A stretch of DNA of 64,000 nt from Marinicellulosiphila megalodicopiae. Its GTDB lineage: Bacteria > Pseudomonadota > Gammaproteobacteria > Pseudomonadales > Natronospirillaceae. The stretch covers positions 992,001-1,056,000 of the forward strand of contig NZ_AP023087.1 in assembly GCF_045862395.1 (NCBI RefSeq). Direction: 5' to 3'. Under the pieces are notes generated by a model. The model had not been told where the DNA came from. It was given only the letters and a program-made list of their open reading frames with translations, and ran no database searches. Positions within the stretch are counted from its first letter, which is position 1; each line of letters opens with the position of its first letter. Below, piece after piece: positions 32,941-40,437 of the stretch. The translations under genes were made by a program, and so were the position numbers.

Positions 32941-33417
32941 TTAATGAACCATAAACCAGAATTCACCTTGCTCAAGATCATCACTTGAGTTGGCGTAAAA
33001 ATATTTAATTGTATAAGTACCGGCATTTAAAGTGTCTATATCTTGTTTGAACATTGTTTCAGGGGAATCTGAAAAGTCAAATTCGACATCTAACGCTTCT
33101 TCTGCTTCGTTATACAGTGTAATAGATTTAATGGTGACGGCTTCATTAAAATGAAGCATAACGCTTTGTGGGCTGCCCATAAGCATTTCACCGTCTTCTG
33201 GCATCGTCATTACTTTGTTTTTCATCATCATGCCATTTTTCATGCTGCTGTGGTCCATATTTTCCATATGGTCCATATTTTTCATAGCATCATGTTTCAT
33301 AGGCATAGTTTCTTTCATATCATGGCCGCTTGAATGGCTACCAGATGCGATTGCATTCACACTTAATGCTAACGTTGTGCTCAAAATAGTGGTTTTAACA
33401 ATTGTTTGTAATTTCAT
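32941..33417 (-). CDS. CopC-like periplasmic protein with Met/His-rich N-terminus
   Basis: 158 residues. Signal peptide (cleavage near IASG), then a 50-residue Met/His/Lys-rich segment (MPMKHDAMKNMDHMENMDHSS and MMMKNKVMTM), then a CopC-like beta domain (SPQSVMLHFNEAVTIKSITLY, TYTIKYFYANSSD, EFWFMVH). The Met/His tract is a likely multi-site Cu(I)/Cu(II) or Ag(I) buffer. It sits between cusA and the internal terminator, so it is expressed with the efflux system. Confidence 0.8.
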   Translation of the reverse strand: MKLQTIVKTTILSTTLALSVNAIASGSHSSGHDMKETMPMKHDAMKNMDHMENMDHSSMKNGMMMKNKVMTMPEDGEMLMGSPQSVMLHFNEAVTIKSITLYNEAEEALDVEFDFSDSPETMFKQDIDTLNAGTYTIKYFYANSSDDLEQGEFWFMVH

Positions 33418-33435
33418 TTTAGGATCCCCTAATAA

Positions 33436-36400
33436 TTATTGATTATGTTTTTTAATAACACTTTTTTTGGTAATAAAATAAACAACAGGCAATACTAACA
33501 ACGTTAATATTACCGAGCTGATCATGCCGCCCACCATAGGCGCTGCAATTCGAGTCATCACTTCAGAGCCTGTACCCGTTCCAAATAATATAGGTAATAA
33601 TCCGACAATAATGGCACAAGCCGTCATCATAACTGGGCGAATTCGCAAACCAGCACCATGTAAAATCGATGCTTTTAAATTTTCTAATGTAGGCGTAACT
33701 TGTTTTTGTTCGCAGTCATCTAACATTTCTTTGAATGACTGGTTTAAATACACAAGCATAATCACGCCAATTTCTACGGATACACCGGCTAGCGCAATAA
33801 ACCCGACACCCACTGCAATAGAAAAATTATATTCCAATATAAACATTAACCAAATACTGCCAATAATGGCAAAGGGTAGTGTGCCCATTATGATTAATAC
33901 TTCTGTAAAGTTTTTAAAATTTAAAAATAATAAAAGCACAATGATCACAAGCGTTAATGGAATCACCATCGACAGTTTCTTTTTAGCGCGTTGCATATAT
34001 TCATACTGACCCGACCAAGCAATTGCATAACCTGCTGGTAACTCAAGTTGTTCTTGTACAATTTTTTGAGCATTTTCAACATAAGTGCCAATATCAATGT
34101 CTTTGATGTCAATAAATGTCCAACCGTTTAAGCGAGCATTTTCACTTTTAATACCAGCAGGGCCTTTTTCAATATACACATGCGCTACATCTTGCAGGGC
34201 TATACGCTCACCTTTAGGGGTAATTAACGGCAGTGTTTTTAGACTCTCAGGCGAATTACGCTCCGATTGTGGATAACGTAAATTCACAGGATAACGCTCT
34301 AACCCTTCAACGGTTGTAGTGATTTTCATACCACCAATTGCAGAGGCAACCACTTCTTGAATGTCTAATATGTTTAAACCATAACGAGACGCTTGAAGAC
34401 GGTCGATGTCCACTTTAATGTATCGACCACCTACTACTCGTTCTGAATAAACAGAAGCGGTACCTGTAATTGGGTCAATAATTTTCTCTAAGTCTTGTCC
34501 GATTTTTTCAATAACTGATAAATCAGGGCCACTGACTTTAATACCCACTGGTGTTTTAATGCCTGTGGCTAACATGTCAATTCGAGTTTTAATTGGCATG
34601 ACCCAAGCATTGGTTAACCCCGGTATTTTCACTAAAGAATCTAATTCTTCTTTAATTTTTTTCGTGGTCATCCCTTCACGCCACTGATCTTGTGGTTTCA
34701 ATTGAATGAAGGTTTCGATCATAGTTAAAGGTGCAGGATCCGTTGCAGTTTCTGCGCGTCCTACTTTTCCGTAAACCGTTAACACTTCAGGCAAAGTTTT
34801 AATCAGCTTATTAGTATGTTGTAAAATACTGCGCGACTCACCAATAGAAATAGCAGGATAAGTCGTTGGCATATACATTAAATCCCCTTCATCTAAAGGA
34901 GGAATAAACTCGCTACCGATTTTATTAACAGGATATAAACCTACTACTAAACTTAATAATGCAACCGCAATGGTCTTTTTAGGATTCGACAATACCCAAT
35001 TTAAAACGGGCATATATATAAACGTTAAAAAACGATTTAACGGATTTTTATGCTCAGGTAATACTTTACCTCGAATGAAATACCCCATTAATACAGGCAC
35101 TAACGTAATGGCTAAAATTGCAGATGCAGCCATAGCATAAGTTTTAGTAAAGGCTAACGGTGCAAACATTTTTCCTTCTTGTGCTTCTAAAGTAAAGACA
35201 GGTACAAAACTTACCGTAATAATCAACAAACTAAAAAATAAAGCAGGGCCCACTTCTGATGCGCTTTTTGCTACCACTTCCCAGCGGTTTTCTTTGGTGA
35301 GTGGGGTTTTTTCCATGTGTTTGTGCATGTTTTCAATCATCACAATGGCACCATCAATCATTGCACCAATGGCAATAGCAATGCCGCCTAATGACATGAT
35401 GTTGGCATTTAAACCCTGTGCTTTCATAATAATAAACGCCGCTAAAATTCCAACGGGTAAACTAATAATGGCAACCAATGAGCTGCGTATATGGAATAAG
35501 AAAATAAAACAAACAAACATCACAACTAAGAATTCTTCTAGCAATTTATGCCATAAGTTTTCAACAGCGCGCTCAATTAATCCTGAACGATCATAGACAG
35601 GCACAATTTCAACGCCTTCAGGTAAGCCGCTTTTAAGTTGTTCTAATTTTGCTTTTACATCGATGATGGTTTGTCTGGCATTTTCACCAAATCGCATTAC
35701 TACTACACCACCTACAGCCTCACCTTCACCGTTTAACTCACCAATACCACGGCGCATTTGTGGGCCTAATTGAATGTCTGCCACATCTTGTAATAATAAC
35801 GGGACACCTTGATCGTTTGCGCCTAAATTAATTGCGCGTAAATCTTCAATTGATTGAATGTAACCCGTGACTCGCACCATGTATTCTGCTTCAGATAGCT
35901 CAACAACCGATGCGCCCACTTCTTGGTTAGAACGTTTAACTGCCATTTTGATATGCTGTAATGGAATATTAAACGCCGCTAATTTATCGGGGTCTACTTC
36001 AATTTGGTATTGTTTAACCATACCGCCAATGGTGGCTACTTCAGATACATTTGGCACCGTTTGTAATTCATATTTTAAAAACCAATCTTGTAAACTGCGC
36101 AGTTGCGCTAAGTCATGTTTGCCTGTTTTATCTACAAGAGCATAAGCGTAAATCCAACCTACACCGGTCGCATCGGGGCCAAGTTGTGTGCTGGCTTGTG
36201 GTGGTAAATTGGGTGCAACTTGCGATAAATATTCAAGTACTCGCGATCGAGCCCAATATAAATCGGTGCCTTCATCAAAAATAATGTAGACATAAGAGTC
36301 ACCAAAAAAACTATAACCACGCACAGTACGTGCACCAGGTACGGTTAACATTGCCGTGGTTAACGGATACGTGACTTGGTCTTCAACCACCTGTGGCGCT

Positions 36401-36567
36401 TGACCTGGGTAACTTGTTTTAATGATTACTTGCACGTCTGATAAATCAGGAATCGCATCAAGGGGTGTTTTAGAAAGTGAATATAAACCCATTAAGGTAA
36501 TAAACACCGTTGCCAGTAAAACCAAAAAACGGTTTTTAACTGACCATAAAATAATGTGACCAATCAT
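33436..36567 (-). CDS. cusA: CusA-type copper/silver RND efflux pump
   Basis: 1043 residues, a full-length heavy-metal RND transporter. N-terminal helix then DAIPDLSDVQVII, the RND central segment GGIAIAIGAMIDGAIVMIENM with the proton-relay Asp, and twelve membrane segments. Met residues of the copper path are visible in GDLMYMPTTYP and NAWVMPIKTRIDMLATGI, which match the CusA three-Met site. It exports Cu(I)/Ag(I) from periplasm and cytoplasm across the outer membrane with CusB and CusC. A strong ribosome site AGGAGA precedes the ATG. Confidence 0.93.
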   Translation of the reverse strand: MIGHIILWSVKNRFLVLLATVFITLMGLYSLSKTPLDAIPDLSDVQVIIKTSYPGQAPQVVEDQVTYPLTTAMLTVPGARTVRGYSFFGDSYVYIIFDEGTDLYWARSRVLEYLSQVAPNLPPQASTQLGPDATGVGWIYAYALVDKTGKHDLAQLRSLQDWFLKYELQTVPNVSEVATIGGMVKQYQIEVDPDKLAAFNIPLQHIKMAVKRSNQEVGASVVELSEAEYMVRVTGYIQSIEDLRAINLGANDQGVPLLLQDVADIQLGPQMRRGIGELNGEGEAVGGVVVMRFGENARQTIIDVKAKLEQLKSGLPEGVEIVPVYDRSGLIERAVENLWHKLLEEFLVVMFVCFIFLFHIRSSLVAIISLPVGILAAFIIMKAQGLNANIMSLGGIAIAIGAMIDGAIVMIENMHKHMEKTPLTKENRWEVVAKSASEVGPALFFSLLIITVSFVPVFTLEAQEGKMFAPLAFTKTYAMAASAILAITLVPVLMGYFIRGKVLPEHKNPLNRFLTFIYMPVLNWVLSNPKKTIAVALLSLVVGLYPVNKIGSEFIPPLDEGDLMYMPTTYPAISIGESRSILQHTNKLIKTLPEVLTVYGKVGRAETATDPAPLTMIETFIQLKPQDQWREGMTTKKIKEELDSLVKIPGLTNAWVMPIKTRIDMLATGIKTPVGIKVSGPDLSVIEKIGQDLEKIIDPITGTASVYSERVVGGRYIKVDIDRLQASRYGLNILDIQEVVASAIGGMKITTTVEGLERYPVNLRYPQSERNSPESLKTLPLITPKGERIALQDVAHVYIEKGPAGIKSENARLNGWTFIDIKDIDIGTYVENAQKIVQEQLELPAGYAIAWSGQYEYMQRAKKKLSMVIPLTLVIIVLLLFLNFKNFTEVLIIMGTLPFAIIGSIWLMFILEYNFSIAVGVGFIALAGVSVEIGVIMLVYLNQSFKEMLDDCEQKQVTPTLENLKASILHGAGLRIRPVMMTACAIIVGLLPILFGTGTGSEVMTRIAAPMVGGMISSVILTLLVLPVVYFITKKSVIKKHNQ

Positions 36568-36576
36568 AAGTTTCTC

Positions 36577-38376
36577 CTAATGACCCATCGATGAATGATC
36601 CATACCAGAATGATCGACATCATCACTTTTTGGTATAGGGTTAATATCAATCACTATGAATTTCTTGCCATTTTTTTCAATCGTTGTCATGACTTCCATG
36701 CCTTCTTTAATTTCAGAAAGATCGATGTTGTCAGCAAGATTAAAATTCATTTTCATGGCAGGCCATTTGAATGCTTCAATAGGTGGGTGGGAAATATTGG
36801 CTTTTAAATTCTCTATATCAAGGGTATTTATGGTTGATGCCACCATTGCGATATTTTTATTGTTTGATTTAACTGCAACAATATAATATTTTTTATCTTG
36901 TTTGCTTAATTGAACCTCTACTTTTGAGTTTTCTTTTAAAGACGTTAAATCAAGTGATTCACCGGCGTTAAAATTCATGGTCATAGCAGGCCATTTCCAT
37001 TGTTCGATGGCAGGATGGTCAATATTGATTTTGTTGGTGTCTGAGTTAATTGAATTAATGGTTGCGCTTACCCATACAGAGTCACTGGCCATTTCTTTTT
37101 CGGACTTACCTGTCATACTTTCCATTTCGCTCATGCTTTCATTTGATTCAGTCGTAAAACGTTTAAAGTCAGAGCTTTTAGATGATTCAGAGTCAATCAT
37201 AAACTGAGATGACGTCACAACAGTATCCGTTGCCAAAAGTCCTGATTTTATTTCAGCCCAATTTTCATTGATGCGATTAATCGTGACGTTGACTGTTTTA
37301 AATTTATTGTCATCCATTTTTACGACTACACGGTTAGTATCGCCTAATCGAATTAACGCTTCTGTAGGAATCTGAAGTGATTTTTCTGAATCTTGAATGC
37401 TCAAAGTCACATCAGCAAACATGTTAAGTTTTAATTTTATGCCTTTGTTTTTTAATTTAATTCTAGCGGTAATGTTTCGGTTTTTTGCATCTAATTCAGG
37501 GTAAATGTAATCTAACTTACCTTCCCATGTATCAGACGGATAGGCATTAAATTTCATGGTTGCAAACATGTCAGTGCTTAATAAATTAGATTGGCTTTCA
37601 AATATTTGCGTTTCGACCCAAATGTGTTCTAAATCAGCAATAGACATTAATGTCATACCTGGTTGAATATAATAGCCTTCAACAATATTAAGTTTGGTAA
37701 CAATGCCTGATTCTTTTGCGTAAATTTTGACCGTTTGTTTAACTTTTTTCTCTTTTTTTAATGTGTTAATTTGCGCTTGAGAGAGTTGTAAGGCAAGTAA
37801 TCGTTGTGCTGAAGCGTCCACTAAAAATTGATTGTTTCGATTAAGTGCAATTAATAATTCTTCTTGGGCGTTGACTAATTCAGGTGAATAAATTTCATAT
37901 AATGCTTGGTCTTTTTCTATTTTGTCACCAACAGATTTTACATACAGTTTTTCAATCCAACCTTGAACTCGAGAATGCTGATGCACAATATAATCAGAAT
38001 CTGGAACCACATAACCAATGGTTTGAATTTTTGTGTTAAATTTTTGATTGCTTACTTTGGCTGTGCGTAAACCTAAATTAAATTGAATATCAGGGTGAAT
38101 TGAAATGGTGCCAGGTGACGCCCCTTCTTTTTCACCATAAAAAGGTATTAAATCCATACCCATTGGTGATTGACCTGGTTCATCACGTCGATAGTTTGGG
38201 TCCATCGGGGCCACCCAATAAAGCGGTTTGTCACTGTCCATTTCACTCATATCTTCGCTAGAATGCGAACCTGTAAATTGCGTCAGTAATTGTGTTTTTG
38301 TTATCAGTAAAAAGGCAATAATAAACCCCGTTAACAATAATAAAGTGCTAAGTATTACTTTTTTAAGAGCATTCAT
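36577..38376 (-). CDS. cusB: CusB-type adaptor with two C-terminal CusF-like domains
   Basis: 599 residues. One N-terminal membrane anchor (about 10-30), a heavy-metal-binding motif YWVAPMDPNYRRDEPGQSPMGMDL near residues 52-76, then the membrane-fusion-protein body to about residue 395. CusB is usually about 400 residues. The C-terminal third holds two tandem CusF-like OB-fold repeats (about 433-505 and 508-580), each with the motif W(P)AM-MNF (KWPAMTMNFNAG, KWPAMKMNFNLA) and a His ligand in DHPAIE/SHPPIE. The end is HSGMDHSSMGH. CusF is normally a separate chaperone, so here it is fused and doubled. It overlaps cusC by four bases. Confidence 0.88.
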   Translation of the reverse strand: MNALKKVILSTLLLLTGFIIAFLLITKTQLLTQFTGSHSSEDMSEMDSDKPLYWVAPMDPNYRRDEPGQSPMGMDLIPFYGEKEGASPGTISIHPDIQFNLGLRTAKVSNQKFNTKIQTIGYVVPDSDYIVHQHSRVQGWIEKLYVKSVGDKIEKDQALYEIYSPELVNAQEELLIALNRNNQFLVDASAQRLLALQLSQAQINTLKKEKKVKQTVKIYAKESGIVTKLNIVEGYYIQPGMTLMSIADLEHIWVETQIFESQSNLLSTDMFATMKFNAYPSDTWEGKLDYIYPELDAKNRNITARIKLKNKGIKLKLNMFADVTLSIQDSEKSLQIPTEALIRLGDTNRVVVKMDDNKFKTVNVTINRINENWAEIKSGLLATDTVVTSSQFMIDSESSKSSDFKRFTTESNESMSEMESMTGKSEKEMASDSVWVSATINSINSDTNKINIDHPAIEQWKWPAMTMNFNAGESLDLTSLKENSKVEVQLSKQDKKYYIVAVKSNNKNIAMVASTINTLDIENLKANISHPPIEAFKWPAMKMNFNLADNIDLSEIKEGMEVMTTIEKNGKKFIVIDINPIPKSDDVDHSGMDHSSMGH

Positions 38377-39647
38377 TTTGATGTTCCTGTGTTGATGTAT
38401 TGGTATTGCGCGATAAGGTTATGTTGGTCACTTGTTAACTCTAATAATGTCAATTTAGTATTTAGCTCAATAATTTTTGCCTTTAATACTTTTGAAAAAT
38501 CGTTGCTGTTAGTGGTGTAAGAGTTAAGCGCCACATCAGAAAACTCAGTGCTTTTTTCTAATGACTGATTTTGATTTAACTTTAAGCGCTCTGCATTGTT
38601 TTCCCATTGCGCTAAAATGGATTGATATTGAGTGGTTAATTGATTAGCCAATGTTTGTTTTTCAAACATTAACGCTTGAATCATTGATGATTTTGATTCC
38701 ACTTTTAGGTTTGCTTTGTTCTTAGAAAAATAAGGGACATTCACGCTGACAGATATGCTTAATAAGTCACTTCGTTTCATGCCATTATCTGCATCTGCGC
38801 GATATGCGTATCCAGCACCTACTGTCCAATTTAAATCGTCCGTTGTGCTTGAAAGTGATTTTTCATTTTCAAGAATCACAATTCGTTGATTTAATATTTG
38901 CATGCTTGGGTGTGCGTTTACGGCCTCACTAATAAATTGATTTGTATCGATTTTGATGATGTTGTGATCTGTTGGCCATTGACTGTTTGCAAGATCGATT
39001 GGTTTATTAAGGTATTGAGAAAGTTTAGCAAGCATAAGATTTTGCTTGTTTTTTAGTATTAATAGTTTGTCATCCATTTTTAAAAGCTCTAATTCGGCTT
39101 CTAAAATATTTTGACTGTCTGAAAATTTGTAACCGGACTGATAATTGTTTTTACTCAAATCAATCATCTGCTCGAACCATTGATAATTATCTTTAATTAA
39201 CGCAATGCTGGCATGGGCGTGAAACGCTTCTATCCACAGCTTTTTAATTTCTAGGCTGATTTGTGCGATACGTTGATCGCGTAAAAGCGGCTGTAAATTA
39301 GCTTGTTCAATAAATACTTTTTCAGATAAATGTAATTTGTTTTTATTGGGTAACATCTGCATTAACGACACATTTAACTGTGTCATGGCTTCTTGATTAA
39401 AATCAAAGCTGTCAGTGGCTAAGTTACCAAGGCTCACAGATAGCTTTGGGTCCATCCATTGTGTGCTTGCCAAGCCTTGTTGGGTTAATGCTTTTTGTTG
39501 CCAGTTTGAAGATTGGATCCATGGATCATTATCAACGGCATCTTTTAGTAAATCAGTTAAGTCTTGACTGAATACAGGAGCGCTGAACATAAATGCACAG
39601 CTAAACGTACCGCTTATAAATAAACGGCGAAATAATAAAGGTTTCAT
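38373..39647 (-). CDS. CusC-like TolC-family outer-membrane factor
   Basis: About 424 residues. Signal peptide (cleavage after PVFSQ region), then the long helical TolC-type repeats with little sequence conservation. The position at the head of cusCBA-like genes supports the role of outer-membrane channel. An in-frame GTG at 39650 precedes the ATG used here. No lipobox Cys is seen after the signal, unlike E. coli CusC. Confidence 0.8.
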   Translation of the reverse strand: MKPLLFRRLFISGTFSCAFMFSAPVFSQDLTDLLKDAVDNDPWIQSSNWQQKALTQQGLASTQWMDPKLSVSLGNLATDSFDFNQEAMTQLNVSLMQMLPNKNKLHLSEKVFIEQANLQPLLRDQRIAQISLEIKKLWIEAFHAHASIALIKDNYQWFEQMIDLSKNNYQSGYKFSDSQNILEAELELLKMDDKLLILKNKQNLMLAKLSQYLNKPIDLANSQWPTDHNIIKIDTNQFISEAVNAHPSMQILNQRIVILENEKSLSSTTDDLNWTVGAGYAYRADADNGMKRSDLLSISVSVNVPYFSKNKANLKVESKSSMIQALMFEKQTLANQLTTQYQSILAQWENNAERLKLNQNQSLEKSTEFSDVALNSYTTNSNDFSKVLKAKIIELNTKLTLLELTSDQHNLIAQYQYINTGTSK

Positions 39648-39817
39648 CACATGAGCCTATAAATTATGAAATTAAGAGACTATTGTGCATCGATCAATTG
39701 GTTATAAGGCTTGCTAAAAAAAGTGTTAAGTATTTTAAGCGAAGCAAAAAATCAATTTGATTATGCTAAATAGAATAAATTTTTTATAAAGGATAGGGCT
39801 ATAGAAGTACTAGCCGA

Positions 39818-40177
39818 TTAAGCTAGGTGTTTAGGCGGTCGTAAAATGAATGAAACAGTAGGGATGGGTTTAGTGGAAATGCTGGGGAATGAAATGTATG
39901 AATAAAGTGAATTTGATTTTACTTTATTTGGGTCAATTAATAGCAGAGTAAAACTACAGTGCTGGGATTTGCATTCTTTTTCATGTTGCGTGGTCGCGAC
40001 GGATTCGTCTGAAGTGTTACAACAGTCATGATTTTGTGTATGTTGCATTTTCTGGTGATGTGAGGTTGTGTTGTTAGAATCAATTTGAGATGTTGAATTC
40101 ATAGCAGAAGCAACGCTGACTTGTAATAAAGTCGCGCACAGCACTAAAAATGTCATCACAATTGATTTTAATTTCAT
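39818..40177 (-). CDS. small exported His/Cys-rich protein of the copper island
   Basis: About 119 residues. Signal peptide ending SVASA, then a His/Cys/Gln-rich stretch (HHQKMQHTQNHDCCN, EKECKSQHC) that could bind copper, and a C-terminal part ending RPPKHLA. Small proteins with this RPPK-like end occur at the head of metal-efflux operons in many Proteobacteria. ATG 40177 has GAGG at good spacing. It lies 170 bases upstream of cusC on the same strand and divergent from copA. Function unknown. Confidence 0.65.
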   Translation of the reverse strand: MKLKSIVMTFLVLCATLLQVSVASAMNSTSQIDSNNTTSHHQKMQHTQNHDCCNTSDESVATTQHEKECKSQHCSFTLLLIDPNKVKSNSLYSYISFPSISTKPIPTVSFILRPPKHLA

Positions 40178-40184
40178 GTAGAAC

Positions 40185-40196
40185 CTCAAATTTGAG
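40185..40196. promoter_or_regulatory. palindrome at the start of the small His/Cys-rich gene
   Basis: Perfect 12-base palindrome CTCAAATTTGAG overlapping the ribosome site. It shares the half-sites CTCAA/TTGAG with the copA operator 190 bases away but with different spacing, so it may be a regulator site or chance. Confidence 0.3.
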
Positions 40197-40378
40197 CCTT
40201 AAGTGTAACGATTATTTTTTAACATGCAATATAAAAAAGTATAAAATTGTTAATTTTCGAGATTAGTTTTTGTTTTTTAAGTCATAAACAAAATTAGATG
40301 ATATTTCTTCATTAGTGTTACAAGCTGTAAATTTAATAACTATTAATGAGTAAAGTGGAAATAAATGCAATGAATTGC

Positions 40379-40409
40379 TTGACCCTCAACCTACTTGAGG
40401 GTTTATAGT
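40379..40409 (+). promoter_or_regulatory. MerR/CueR-type copper-responsive promoter of copA
   Basis: -35 TTGACC (40379-40384) and -10 TATAGT (40404-40409) are separated by 19 bases, the overlong spacer typical of MerR-family promoters. The spacer region holds a perfect inverted repeat ACCCTCAA-N5-TTGAGGGT (40382-40402), close to CueR sites of other bacteria. CueR untwists such promoters when Cu(I) is bound. No cueR gene is in the window. Confidence 0.9.
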
Positions 40410-40437
40410 TTTAATACTTACTTTTTTAGGTTTTATT

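Noticed and set aside
33151..33442. Two plus-strand frames rich in His/Phe/Ile opposite the CopC-like gene
   Set aside because: They are the antisense of its Met/His repeats.
40190..40437. A cueR gene expected beside copA
   Set aside because: The divergent region is too short and the divergent gene is a small exported protein, not a MerR-type regulator.
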